Origin: Cyanobacterium sp. Dongsha4
Lineage (GTDB): Bacteria > Cyanobacteriota > Cyanobacteriia > Cyanobacteriales > Cyanobacteriaceae
NCBI RefSeq assembly: GCF_036345015.1
Contig: NZ_CP084098.1
Location: 1,873,326-1,937,325 of the forward strand
DNA: 64,000 bases
Direction of reading: 5' to 3'
The translations under genes were made by a program, and so were the position numbers. Shown piece after piece: positions 1-8,719 of this stretch. The first letter of the stretch is position 1, and every line of letters starts with the position of its first letter. A model generated the notes under the pieces. It searched no databases and was not told the DNA's origin. It saw nothing but the letters and a program-made list of their open reading frames with translations.

Positions 1-154
1 CCAATACTTCTTTGATTAGGTCTTCTAAAGATTTTCCTTCATAATGGGTTTTTTCCACCAAAGATGCGATTGCTTCTGCAACTATTTCGGCGGACACTTT
101 TTCGCTACAAGGATAATCTAGCTGATTGGAGTCACAAGTCAAACAAGAAATCAT
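1..154 (-). CDS. Hypothetical protein, 3' part cut by window edge
   Basis: An open frame reads leftward from an ATG at 152-154 to the window edge without a stop, giving about 51 residues beginning MISCLTCDSN. A strong Shine-Dalgarno stretch (GAAGGGGGGT on the minus strand, 161-170) sits 7 nt before the ATG, which makes this start convincing. Two N-terminal cysteines (CLTC) and a third at residue 16 could bind metal or form a disulfide, but this is only a possibility. The rest looks like an acidic helix. I do not recognise the family, and the C-terminus lies outside the window. It is divergent from the small gene at 426; the 271 bp between them are AT-rich with no other gene. Confidence 0.55.
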   Translation of the reverse strand, partial: MISCLTCDSNQLDYPCSEKVSAEIVAEAIASLVEKTHYEGKSLEDLIKEVL

Positions 155-425
155 ATTTTTACCCCCCTTCGACTTTTATTAACAATTGTAAATACTTTTT
201 CAGTTTTTAGGATGTTCAGAAGTTTAACCCATTCAAAAACAAAAAGGGTGATAAATACTGTTTTTCTTAACATTTCACTTTACATAATATGGAAATCTTG
301 ATTTTGCCAATTCACAAAACCCCATAAAAATTCTCAGGTAAATTTTTGTAAAAAGTTGCTTATTTTGTAAAATTTTATACAGAAATATGCTTAAATAGAG
401 TTAAGAAAGTAAAGGAGAGAAGAAA

Positions 426-626
426 ATGAGTGCAGAAAGTCAAGCCCGTAGTTTAATGATGCGTCATCATAAATTCATCAAAAATCGTCAACAGTCAATG
501 TTAGGACGCACTGCATCAGAAATTGGTATGGAGATTAATGGTTCGGAATATTGGAATCCTGTTCAGGGAAAACCTAATTCTAGTTTTCGTGTTAGTTATG
601 ATCGCTCCCATGCTTCTTTAAGTTAA
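426..626 (+). CDS. Small conserved-type cyanobacterial protein, unknown function
   Basis: A 66-residue basic protein begins MSAESQARSLMMRHHKFIKN. A clear ribosome binding site (AAAGGAGAG) lies just before the ATG at the right spacing, so it is very likely translated. The sequence is rich in Arg, His and Ser, with no membrane segment or signal peptide. The N-terminal half is probably helical, and the C-terminal half (EYWNPVQGKP) probably extended. I do not recognise a named domain. It is monocistronic: the next gene (hfq) is on the opposite strand. No function can be assigned from sequence. Confidence 0.65.
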   Translation: MSAESQARSLMMRHHKFIKNRQQSMLGRTASEIGMEINGSEYWNPVQGKPNSSFRVSYDRSHASLS

Positions 627-822
627 ATAGTAGGTTTTAGGTTTAATAAAAACAATTAAAGTAAAAGTTATTGTAATTTGACAGTGTGGCAATAATAGAT
701 AAACTTAAGAGAAGATATAGTGGTCTAACTAATCGGTTTTTTATTTTTGAATAGTATAATTCCGACACCTGACACCCGATACCTTCCTAAAATAATCGAT
801 ATTTCATTGTGCGTAGCATAAA

Positions 823-1032
823 TTACCTATATCTGATATATGCGATCGCCTGAATCCAAACAAGGATTTTTTCTTGGCTGGTAGTTACTAAAGAAAGACA
901 ATTTTGGTCTTGCCATTTTAGCACCCCTTCCAGAGTTTTATTGGTCATTAAGCCAATCTCGACAGGGGTTTTGTTTTTGATGAAAGATTGAATTTGACGA
1001 ACGCTAGGAAATCCTGTATCAAATGCGGTCAT
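823..1032 (-). CDS. hfq: Cyanobacterial Hfq-like RNA chaperone
   Basis: This 69-residue protein has the divergent cyanobacterial Hfq form: a short helix (about residues 8-19, VRQIQSFIKN), then an Sm-like barrel with Sm1 around PVEIGLMTNKTLEGVLKWQD and Sm2 around EKILVWIQAIAYI. The usual enterobacterial YKHA Sm2 motif is absent, as in other cyanobacterial homologues, which bind RNA poorly. In Synechocystis the homologue is linked to type IV pili through PilB, which is family knowledge and not visible here. Placement supports the call: it is divergent from dapF with 40 bp between start codons, an arrangement known from other cyanobacteria. The shared short gap must hold both promoters, or they overlap into the genes. 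Confidence 0.88.
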   Translation of the reverse strand: MTAFDTGFPSVRQIQSFIKNKTPVEIGLMTNKTLEGVLKWQDQNCLSLVTTSQEKILVWIQAIAYIRYR

Positions 1033-1072
1033 AATTAATTATTGTTAACTAAAAATTGGGAATATTTAGACT

Positions 1073-1915
1073 ATGACACTGAAGTTTAGCAAATATCATG
1101 GACTCGGCAATGATTTTATTTTGATAGATAATCGTCACCAGTCTCAACCCCTCGTTTCTCAGGAAGAAGCGGTAAAAATGTGCGATCGCCATTTTGGCAT
1201 TGGAGCGGATGGAGTAATTTTTGTTTTAGCAGGAGAAGGAGATACTGACTATACCATGAGAATTTTTAACTCGGATGGCTCAGAACCAGAAATGTGTGGT
1301 AATGGCATTCGTTGCTTTGCTCAGTTTATCACTGAATTAGAAGGAAAAGAAGAAATCGGCAAAACCTATCGTATTCATACCCTCGCAGGTTTAATCTGCC
1401 CCACCATTATGGGTAATGGACAAGTTAAGGTGGATATGGGTGAACCTCAATTGGAAGCGGAGAAAATTCCTACTACCCTCGGCAAAACAGGGGAAAAAGT
1501 AGTCAATGAATCATTAACAGTAGGCGATCGCACTTATCATGTTAGTTGTGTGAGTATGGGTAATCCTCATTGTTTAGTTTTTGTCGAAAATATTGAGCAA
1601 ATCAATCTCAATGAAATTGGGTCAAAATTTGAAACTCATCCCGTGTTTCCCCAAAAAACCAATACAGAATTTATCCAAGTCATTAGTCATAATTATCTCA
1701 AAATGAAAGTTTGGGAAAGAGGTGCGGGAATTACCCTTGCTTGTGGTACGGGTGCTTGTGCTACTGTGGTGGCGGGTGTTTTAAATGAGAGATGCGATCG
1801 CATTTCTACCGTAGAATTACCCGGAGGATGTCTTGAAATAGAGTGGTCAGAAAAAGATAACCATGTTTACATGACTGGCCCTGCAACCAAAGTATTTTCA
1901 GGACAAATTGCTTGA
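1073..1915 (+). CDS. dapF: Diaminopimelate epimerase
   Basis: This 280-residue enzyme converts LL- to meso-diaminopimelate for lysine and peptidoglycan synthesis in the cytosol. The two half-domains carry the paired catalytic cysteines: MCGNGIRC (about residues 74-81) and ACGTGACA (about 224-231). The N-terminal [13 protein letters not shown] and the [14 protein letters not shown] segments are diagnostic. Length is normal for the family. It is divergent from hfq and followed by a repeat-filled gap, so it is probably monocistronic. Confidence 0.97.
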   Translation: MTLKFSKYHGLGNDFILIDNRHQSQPLVSQEEAVKMCDRHFGIGADGVIFVLAGEGDTDYTMRIFNSDGSEPEMCGNGIRCFAQFITELEGKEEIGKTYRIHTLAGLICPTIMGNGQVKVDMGEPQLEAEKIPTTLGKTGEKVVNESLTVGDRTYHVSCVSMGNPHCLVFVENIEQINLNEIGSKFETHPVFPQKTNTEFIQVISHNYLKMKVWERGAGITLACGTGACATVVAGVLNERCDRISTVELPGGCLEIEWSEKDNHVYMTGPATKVFSGQIA

Positions 1916-1954
1916 CCTAATCATTAAGTAAGTGTCAAAAAACTATCTCAATTT

Positions 1955-2108
1955 AAGTTGGAGGTTCAGAAAAAAGTTTCAGGTTTGAGGTGTTAAGGTA
2001 TTAGGAAATGAGGGGAGACGAGTTCGGAGTTATTAATTATCAACTATTTACCTTTGCCCTCCTCCCTATTTAGGGGAGATAAAGGGGGGTTTGCCTCCTA
2101 CCCTCAAA
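1955..2108. repeat. Composite intergenic repeat copy plus palindromic repeat
   Basis: The 438 bp gap between dapF and the DUF1830 gene contains a copy of the dispersed composite repeat: TTAAGGTATTAGG-like octamers, GAGTTCGGAGTT heptamers at about 2020-2032, then TTATTAATTATCAACTATT and TTTGCCC. It is followed by a copy of the second repeat in inverted sense around 2066-2098 (TTTAGGGGAGATAAAGGGGGG). No gene is visible in the rest of the gap, which is AT-rich. Confidence 0.7.
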
Positions 2109-2362
2109 GAGAATTGAAGAAAATATAAACAAAACAGCGTGAAATCGAGGAAATAATTACTAAACTCAATTCCATGTCATTATTTTTGATTTAACTAACA
2201 CAATTTTAATAATTTTTTAATAATTTGCCGAAAATATCATGAAAAAAAGACAAATAAGAAAATTAAATGAAATTAGTAATCATCTTTACAACTAATTGGG
2301 ATCAAGGAATGTTAGTTTAGATAGTGTCAAGATAAAAGAAAATAAAAAAATTAATGGTTATT

Positions 2363-2713
2363 ATGGCTCAAATACTAGACGCAATTCCCAACAATGAAAA
2401 TGATAGTATTCTTTGTTGTTACGTCAATGCAACTAGCCAAATTCAAGTAGCAAGAATTACAAATATCGAAAATTGGTATTTTGAGAGAGTAGTATTCCCC
2501 GGACAAAGATTGATGTTTGAAACATTACCAGAAGCTCTTTTAGAAATTCATTCGGGAATGATGGCTAGTGCAATTTTGTCAGATACAATTCCTTGCAAAC
2601 GCCTATGTATTAGTGAAGAAAAAATGGAAGAGAAAAATGAAGATGAAGATAGTAGTTTGTATAATAAACGAAAGGAAGATGAATTGCAAAAATTAGAGGT
2701 TGTTTTAACTTGA
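2363..2713 (+). CDS. DUF1830 family protein
   Basis: This is a 116-residue soluble protein of the cyanobacterial DUF1830 family, recognised by MAQILD at the start and the core ILCCYVNATS, QVARITNIENWYFERVVFPG and ASAILSDTIPC. The function of the family is unknown. I place the start at the second ATG because the family normally begins MAQILD; an in-frame ATG nine bases upstream (2354) is the alternative, and neither has a clear Shine-Dalgarno. The C-terminal 35 residues are highly charged, Glu/Lys-rich and beyond the conserved domain. It stands alone, with repeat-containing DNA upstream and a long gap downstream. Confidence 0.8.
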   Translation: MAQILDAIPNNENDSILCCYVNATSQIQVARITNIENWYFERVVFPGQRLMFETLPEALLEIHSGMMASAILSDTIPCKRLCISEEKMEEKNEDEDSSLYNKRKEDELQKLEVVLT

Positions 2714-3191
2714 AATAATTTAATTAAAACTCATTATTAACAATAACTTAATTATATAAAAAACCCTAAATAAATTAGACAATAACCGAATTTAGGAAAT
2801 AATCTCTAACCGAATAAAAAATAAAAATGATGTTTTATCTATTAAATTTGATTTAACCTTTTATTTTCGGGAAAGTCTATTAATGAAAAACAGAATTTGG
2901 GATCATGTAACAACGAAATAGAGGGGGCATAATGAAAAATTTATTGCCCCTTTCTTAGTTTGATAATCAACTCTATTCAATCAATAATTGTGACGTGACT
3001 TCTCTTCTAAATCTATAGGTTTTACAAGTTGGATAATATTTATCACTTTGTAAAATGCTCTTACTAAACAACTGATAGTAAGCTAAGACGCATTTAACTT
3101 GCACTTTTTCTTAGTTCTTGAAAATAACTAAAACGCTGACTTTTCACCTCTTGCCTACTTCAACCTGCAGACTTAGACACAAAATAGCTTA
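2714..3191. other. 478 bp gap without a recognisable gene
   Basis: AT-rich DNA separates the DUF1830 gene and the convergent nuclease-like gene. The only structure I see is a hairpin at about 2922-2953, listed separately. No open frame with a ribosome binding site, tRNA or composite repeat copy is apparent. Confidence 0.5.
2922..2958 (+). terminator. Candidate Rho-independent terminator or sRNA 3' end
   Basis: AGGGGGCA and TGCCCCTT form an 8 bp stem with one G-T pair around an AT-rich loop of about 14 nt, followed by TTCTTAGTTT on the + strand. It lies about 210 nt beyond the DUF1830 stop codon, so it could end that transcript or a separate short RNA. The T-run is interrupted, hence the modest confidence. 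Confidence 0.4.
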
Positions 3192-3785
3192 TTACCAAGT
3201 TTTTAGCTGAAAATCATCGCCATTGACAATAACTACATTTTCTCCAGACTGGGTTAAAACAAATAAACCTTGACGATAAGCATATTTATCCGCTCCTTCC
3301 TCGATTTCAATTCCTGCCACTGCACCATATACTCTTTTTTGACTATATTCAGGGAAAAACTCTCTAAATTCTTGTAAATCATCCATCAATTCTTTGACAT
3401 TCTCAACCCCTAAGCTACTTTTGACCTCTACTACTAAAACATGATCTTGATTAGTCACTAAAATATCTATTTCTAAAACCCTGCCATGGAGCTTTTTTTT
3501 CACCCGTTGACTAACTTGATGAACAGGAATACCACGACTGACAAACAATGTTTCACAGGCAGGAGCAACCATATTTTCCACAAAACGCCCCCATTTTCCC
3601 CCTAGATTACCGATTTCTTTGCTTAATCTTGTAATTTGGCGATCGGTTTCTCTCATGCGACGATCGGTTTCTAAGGATTTTTCTTTGAGAATACGCTCTA
3701 TTTCTTGTAAACGATGATCACTTTCTTTTTGTGACTCTGCTAATTCGGCTAAAATTTTCCAGACTTCATCCGCAGTAGTTGTCAT
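3192..3785 (-). CDS. Coiled-coil PD-(D/E)XK nuclease-like protein (DUF3782 type)
   Basis: This 197-residue protein has two parts. Residues 1-60 form a charged coiled coil with near-repeats (ETDRRM, ETDRQI). Residues 65-197 have a restriction-endonuclease-like fold, with E70 in the first helix, D107 in LEIDILV and E120/K122 in VVEVKSS. That D-x12-E-x-K spacing matches the PD-(D/E)XK active site. Such proteins are abundant, often multicopy, in cyanobacteria and have no agreed function; DNA cleavage is inferred from the fold. No methyltransferase or ATPase partner is adjacent. The neighbouring response regulator is 44 bp upstream on the same strand and could be cotranscribed. Confidence 0.75.
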   Translation of the reverse strand: MTTTADEVWKILAELAESQKESDHRLQEIERILKEKSLETDRRMRETDRQITRLSKEIGNLGGKWGRFVENMVAPACETLFVSRGIPVHQVSQRVKKKLHGRVLEIDILVTNQDHVLVVEVKSSLGVENVKELMDDLQEFREFFPEYSQKRVYGAVAGIEIEEGADKYAYRQGLFVLTQSGENVVIVNGDDFQLKTW

Positions 3786-3829
3786 AATTACTTATTTTTC
3801 AGTCAATTGCTTACATAGATAATTATATA

Positions 3830-4549
3830 TTAACTTTCTTTTTCCAAACCAAACCAATAGCCCTTACCGTAAATGGTATGAATTAAGGGAGGCTCTTGAT
3901 TAGACTCAATTTTTTTTCGTAAAAGTCTCACCATTGCCGCCACAACATTACTACTGGGGGCTTCTTCTATTGTCCAAAGATAGTTATAGATTTCTTCTTG
4001 AGTAACTAACTGATGAAGGTTTTGGCTGAAAAATTGTAGTAATTTAACCTCTTTTTCCGACAACTTAATCATTCTACCGTTACGATAGGCAATTTGATTT
4101 TCAACTTCTATTTCTAAATCGGCTACTTTTATTCTTGTTTCCTGTTTATTTTGCTCTTCTTGACTATCAGCAATTGTACTAACTCTCCTCAATAAAGCCC
4201 TCACCCTAGCCAATAATTCCCTTAATTCAAAGGGCTTTACTAAATAATCATCTGCTCCTGCATCTAATCCCAAAACACGATCATCTAAAGTATCTTTTGC
4301 TGTCAAAAATAGTACAGGAGTTTTAATCAAAAAAGGTTGATGGCGTATTTGCTGACAAATTTCTAAGCCACTTTTATGAGGTAACATCCAATCAAGAATT
4401 AGTAAATCATAGTTTTGCTTTAGGGCTAAATTTAAACCTTCTTCCCCATCATGGGATATTTTTACATGATAACCTTCCTGTTTTAAAATCCTTTGTAAAG
4501 TTATGGCTAACTCGATTTCATCTTCTACTAACAAAATCTTCATTGACAT
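3830..4549 (-). CDS. OmpR/PhoB-family response regulator
   Basis: This 239-residue two-domain regulator has a receiver domain (about residues 3-120) with the acidic pair in LLVEDE, the phospho-acceptor Asp in LLILDWMLP, the Thr/Lys signature in LFLTAKD and VKPF, and a C-terminal winged-helix DNA-binding domain (about 140-235, ending in IHTIYGKGYWF). A linker of about 20 polar residues joins them. No histidine kinase is adjacent, so it is an orphan regulator here. Start is MSMKILLVEDE; the second Met two codons on is equally likely, since neither has a strong Shine-Dalgarno. Divergent from hisG, with a 51 bp gap. It resembles RppA-type cyanobacterial regulators, but I do not assign a symbol. 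Confidence 0.9.
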   Translation of the reverse strand: MSMKILLVEDEIELAITLQRILKQEGYHVKISHDGEEGLNLALKQNYDLLILDWMLPHKSGLEICQQIRHQPFLIKTPVLFLTAKDTLDDRVLGLDAGADDYLVKPFELRELLARVRALLRRVSTIADSQEEQNKQETRIKVADLEIEVENQIAYRNGRMIKLSEKEVKLLQFFSQNLHQLVTQEEIYNYLWTIEEAPSSNVVAAMVRLLRKKIESNQEPPLIHTIYGKGYWFGLEKES

Positions 4550-4600
4550 GACTGCTTTTAACTGATATTTAATAATTAATTGTCAAACTACTAACCACTT

Positions 4601-5230
4601 ATGTTAACCATTGCATTGCCGAAAGGGGCTCTTTTAAAAGATAGTATTAAACTTTGTCAACAAGCGGGATTAGATTTTAGCTTATTTTTGGAAGAAAGTA
4701 ACCGTCAATTACAAATAGAAGATCCTCAAGGTTTAGCAAAGGCTTTATTGGTAAGGGCTCAAGATGTACCTGTTTATGTGGAATATGGTCAAGCTCACTT
4801 AGGTATTGTTGGTTATGATGTCTTAAAGGAAAAACAAGCTGATGTAGCACAGATTGCTGATTTAGGGTTTGGTTATTGTCGTATGTCTGTGGCTGTTCCT
4901 TCTGCTAGTCCTTATCGCAGTTCCAGTGATTTACCTGCTCATGGAATTGTTGCTTCTAAGTTTGTTAATTGTGCCAAGGAGCATTTTCGGGCTTTAGATT
5001 TACCTGTGGAAATTGTCCCTCTTTATGGTTCAGTAGAATTAGGTCCGATTACAGGTATGTCAGAAGCGATCGTGGATTTGGTTTCTACGGGCAAAACCTT
5101 AAGGGAAAATGGTCTAATTGAAATAGATGTTTTATTTGAAAGTAGTGCTTATTTAGTGGCAAATCCTCTCACTTATCGTCTCAATAGTTATCAACTTAGT
5201 GAATGGGTGGGGAAAATCATTAGAAATTAA
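4601..5230 (+). CDS. hisG: ATP phosphoribosyltransferase, short form
   Basis: This 209-residue enzyme catalyses the first step of histidine synthesis, joining ATP and PRPP. It starts [15 protein letters not shown] and contains the PRPP-binding segment around [17 protein letters not shown] (about residues 156-172). The length fits the short HisG form, which lacks the C-terminal regulatory domain and works with HisZ; hisZ is not in this window. It is followed 57 bp later by an ABC exporter gene on the same strand. Confidence 0.95.
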   Translation: MLTIALPKGALLKDSIKLCQQAGLDFSLFLEESNRQLQIEDPQGLAKALLVRAQDVPVYVEYGQAHLGIVGYDVLKEKQADVAQIADLGFGYCRMSVAVPSASPYRSSSDLPAHGIVASKFVNCAKEHFRALDLPVEIVPLYGSVELGPITGMSEAIVDLVSTGKTLRENGLIEIDVLFESSAYLVANPLTYRLNSYQLSEWVGKIIRN

Positions 5231-5287
5231 GAATTGGTAAAATAAAGAAATGCTTTTGCCTTTCACTCACTACTCATTGCTGAAAAT

Positions 5288-7081
5288 ATGTTTTCAAAAA
5301 CTAAAGAAAATGACTGGGGATTAATTTTAAAAATTGTCCCCTATGCAAAACGAAATTCATCTATTTTATTATTATCTTTAATATTATTAATTCCCCTTGC
5401 TTTAGCCGGTGCAATTCAACCTTTAATTGTGGGACAAGCTATTTCCCTATTAAGAAAAGAGCCTACATGGTCTTTTTTAGACCCTAATGCGATTTCTAGT
5501 GGTTTAAATTTATTAGCAATTATTTTACTTTCCACAATTATTATTCGCACTCTTTTTCAAGCGTGGCAGGGTTTTTTAGTCCAAAAAGTCGGGCAGGAAA
5601 TTACTGCTTTTATTCGTCAAGATTTGTTTGATCATGTTACTTCTTTATCCTCTAATTTTTTCCATAAAACTCCTGTGGGTAAATTAGTTACTCGTATTAC
5701 TAACGATGTGGAGGCTTTGGGAGATGTATTCGCTACAGGTGCGATCGGAATTTTGAGCGATGTGGTCTATATTTTGGCGATTATCATCACTATCTTTACT
5801 TTACAGTGGCAATTAGCCTCATTATTAGTTTTCCTCTTGATTCCTGTCACTGGCTTAATTATTTACTTTCAAAAACAGTATCGCAAAGCGAATTACACTG
5901 CAAGGGAAGAATTATCTGTTCTTAACTCCATGTTGCAAGAAAATGTCACGGGAATTAATGTTGTTCAATTATTTCAAAGAGAAAAGTATAATAGTGAACT
6001 GTTTCGCACGGTCAACGATCGCTATCGTATAGCTATTGATAAAACAATTTTCCATGATTCAGCAGTATCGGCAACCTTAGAATGGATTTCCTTAGTTGCG
6101 ATCGCAGCCGTGTTATGGATCGGGGGAATTTTTATTCTTCAGGATAGCTTAACTTTTGGGATTTTATCGGCTTTTATTCTCTACGCTCAACGATTATTTG
6201 ATCCTCTGCGTCAATTTGCGGATAAATTTACGATGTTTCAGTCTGGATTCACCGCTATAGAGAGAATTAGCGAATTGATGAATATTCCTGTGGAAATTCA
6301 AGATCGCCATGATAATATTAGCTTTGATGAAAATGCAGATCAAGGAAAAGTGGGGGAAATTAGATTTGAAAACGTGAGTTTTGGTTACAAACCTGATGAA
6401 TATGTCCTGAAAAACCTCAACTTTACCATTAATCCGGGGGAAAAAATTGCTATTGTGGGACCGACTGGGGCGGGTAAAAGCTCTATAATTCGTCTTCTAT
6501 GCCGTTTATATGAGCCAAATCAAGGGGGAATTTTAGTAGATGGTATAGACATTCGTGACATCACCCAAGCGGAATTACGCCGTCATATTGGGGTGATTTT
6601 GCAAGAAAGTTTTATCTTTGCAGGGGATGTGAGAAGAAATATAACCCTCGGTGAAGAATACTCTCTCACAGAAATTGAAGAGGCGGCAAAAGTAACCAAC
6701 GTCGATCGCTTCATTCGTCAACTACCTGATGGCTATGATACCATCTTAAGAGAAAGAGGAGCGAACCTTTCTGGTGGACAAAAACAACTTCTTGCCTTTG
6801 CTAGAGTTGCTATTCGTAACCCCAACATTCTTGTTTTAGATGAAGCCACCTCCAGCCTTGACGTTGCTACAGAAGCAGATACTCAAGAGGCATTGGAAAA
6901 ATTATTAGTGGGTAAAACGGCTATTATTATTGCTCACCGTTTATCAACTATCCGTAACGTGGATAAAATCCTCGTATTGAAACAGGGTGAATTAATTGAA
7001 TCTGGTAGCCATGATCAACTTTTAGCACACAATGGTATTTATGCAGGATTGTATAAATTACAAATGCTCGGCAGTGAATAA
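5288..7081 (+). CDS. ABC exporter, fused permease and ATPase (multidrug/lipid type)
   Basis: This 597-residue half-transporter acts as a dimer in the inner membrane. An N-terminal transmembrane domain with about six helices (residues 20-320) is followed by a nucleotide-binding domain with Walker A GPTGAGKSS (391-399), signature LSGGQ (494-498), Walker B ILVLDE (514-519) and the H-loop in IIAHRLSTIR. The architecture is that of MsbA/LmrA-like exporters; the substrate cannot be read from sequence. It may be cotranscribed with hisG, but the functional link is probably accidental. It is followed by a repeat-filled gap and convergent ugd. Confidence 0.93.
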   Translation: MFSKTKENDWGLILKIVPYAKRNSSILLLSLILLIPLALAGAIQPLIVGQAISLLRKEPTWSFLDPNAISSGLNLLAIILLSTIIIRTLFQAWQGFLVQKVGQEITAFIRQDLFDHVTSLSSNFFHKTPVGKLVTRITNDVEALGDVFATGAIGILSDVVYILAIIITIFTLQWQLASLLVFLLIPVTGLIIYFQKQYRKANYTAREELSVLNSMLQENVTGINVVQLFQREKYNSELFRTVNDRYRIAIDKTIFHDSAVSATLEWISLVAIAAVLWIGGIFILQDSLTFGILSAFILYAQRLFDPLRQFADKFTMFQSGFTAIERISELMNIPVEIQDRHDNISFDENADQGKVGEIRFENVSFGYKPDEYVLKNLNFTINPGEKIAIVGPTGAGKSSIIRLLCRLYEPNQGGILVDGIDIRDITQAELRRHIGVILQESFIFAGDVRRNITLGEEYSLTEIEEAAKVTNVDRFIRQLPDGYDTILRERGANLSGGQKQLLAFARVAIRNPNILVLDEATSSLDVATEADTQEALEKLLVGKTAIIIAHRLSTIRNVDKILVLKQGELIESGSHDQLLAHNGIYAGLYKLQMLGSE

Positions 7082-7084
7082 AGC

Positions 7085-7205
7085 AAAAATGTGAGGTTTA
7101 GGAGTTTGGGGATTGAGGAAAGGAATAAATAAGAGCTTAGGGTTTTAGGGAGAGGTTACTAAACGCTATTGCCAGTTACCCATTCCCTGTTGCCCTCTCT
7201 CAATT
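7085..7205. repeat. Degenerate composite repeat between convergent genes
   Basis: The sequence TTTAGGAGTTTGGGGATTGAGG, with TTAGGGTTTTAGGGAGAGG and TTGCCCTCTCT blocks, matches the octamer/heptamer part of the dispersed repeat in plus orientation. Terminal sequences are not recognisable. It lies between the convergent ABC exporter and ugd. Confidence 0.5.
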
Positions 7206-7224
7206 ACTAATTGGGATTAAACTT

Positions 7225-8607
7225 TTAAGATTTACCAATCCCGACATAACGGAAGCCAGTTTTTTCAATAGCTGTTTTATCGAGAAAGTTACGTCCATCA
7301 ATAATTAAGTGATTTTTCATCAGTTTGCTGATTTTTTCTAAATCTAATTTCAAAAATTCTTGCCAGTCGGTAACTAATACCAAAGCATCACAACCATCAG
7401 CCAACATCTCAGTACTACTTTCGATTACTACCCCAGAAAGTCCATGACTTAAACCTGTTTGAGAGACAATAGGATCATAGGCTTTAACTTTTGCCCCTAA
7501 GCGATTTAATTCTTGAATAATATTCAATGCTGGAGCATCTCGCATATCATCAGTATCGGGCTTGAAAGTTAAACCTAATAAACCAATGACTTTCCCTTTG
7601 AGAATTTTTAATTCTTGTTGGAGTTTTTCGATAACGATACTCTTTTGGCGTTTGTTGACGTTTACTGCGGCATTAAGTAATTCTGTTTCGTATCCGTAGT
7701 CATGGGCAGTGTGAATTAATGCGGATACATCTTTGGGAAAACATGAGCCTCCCCAACCAATACCAGCTTGTAGGAATTTAGGACCAATACGAGAATCTAA
7801 ACCTATACCTTTTGCTACTTGGGTAACATCAGCACCAACACGATCGCATATATTTGCTACTTCATTAATAAAACTAATTTTAGTGGCTAAGAAAGCATTA
7901 GCGGCATATTTAATCATTTCCGCAGAACTCAAATCTGTGACAACGACAGGTACAGGGGGTAAATCTGCATGGTCACTAAAGGTGCGATCGACCAAAGGTT
8001 GATATAATTCTTTCATAAGTGCGATCGCTTTTTCATTACTGCTACCCAAAACGATGCGATCGGGATTAAATGTATCATATACGGCTGTCCCCTCTCGTAA
8101 AAATTCAGGATTACTTACCACATCAAACTCTGGCATACTATTTTCTGTCATAGTAAAACCTTCCCCCACAGTAGCAGTATGTTTTTCTTTAAAACCTTCT
8201 AAAACAATCATGCGAACCCAATCCCCAGAACCAATTGGAACAGTGGATTTGTTAACAATCACTTTATAACCACCATTCAGATGATTACCGATACCTCTAG
8301 CTACGGCTTCAACATAACGGGTATCGCTTTCCCCTGTCGGTAGAGCAGGAGTTCCCACTGCGATAAATAAAATCTCTCCATGATTAACACCTGCTCCTAG
8401 ATCGGTGGTAAAGTGGAGTCTTTCATGCTTCATGCAGGATAGCATCAACTCAGATAAACCCGGTTCATAAATAGGAGATTGCCCTTGTTTCATTAACTTA
8501 ACCTTCTCCTCATTGTTATCAACACAGATAACATCATGACCAATATGAGCTAAACATACTCCTGTAACTAAACCAACATAACCAGTTCCAATTACACAAA
8601 CACGCAT
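7225..8607 (-). CDS. ugd: UDP-glucose 6-dehydrogenase
   Basis: This 460-residue enzyme oxidises UDP-glucose to UDP-glucuronate with two NAD+. The N-terminal Rossmann motif GTGYVGL (residues 7-13), the central NPEFLREGTA, the dimerisation helix, and the catalytic Cys289 in GWGGSCFPKD are all present. The C-terminal UDP-binding domain carries GLTFKPDTDDMRDAPA. Length is normal. The next gene in transcription order upstream (9649-8720) makes UDP-xylose from the product, so the two form a nucleotide-sugar module that probably feeds extracellular polysaccharide or lipopolysaccharide; spacing is 112 bp. Start ATG at 8607 has CAAAATTTTGAGGAG upstream, giving a good Shine-Dalgarno. Confidence 0.96.
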   Translation of the reverse strand: MRVCVIGTGYVGLVTGVCLAHIGHDVICVDNNEEKVKLMKQGQSPIYEPGLSELMLSCMKHERLHFTTDLGAGVNHGEILFIAVGTPALPTGESDTRYVEAVARGIGNHLNGGYKVIVNKSTVPIGSGDWVRMIVLEGFKEKHTATVGEGFTMTENSMPEFDVVSNPEFLREGTAVYDTFNPDRIVLGSSNEKAIALMKELYQPLVDRTFSDHADLPPVPVVVTDLSSAEMIKYAANAFLATKISFINEVANICDRVGADVTQVAKGIGLDSRIGPKFLQAGIGWGGSCFPKDVSALIHTAHDYGYETELLNAAVNVNKRQKSIVIEKLQQELKILKGKVIGLLGLTFKPDTDDMRDAPALNIIQELNRLGAKVKAYDPIVSQTGLSHGLSGVVIESSTEMLADGCDALVLVTDWQEFLKLDLEKISKLMKNHLIIDGRNFLDKTAIEKTGFRYVGIGKS

Positions 8608-8719
8608 TGATTGAACTCCTCAAAATTTTAAGAAAATAAACATTTTTAGCAACAAGTCTTTTTATTACTCATTACAAGAGGCTTAAACCTCGTAACTAAA
8701 CTAATAGCAACACTTTCGA

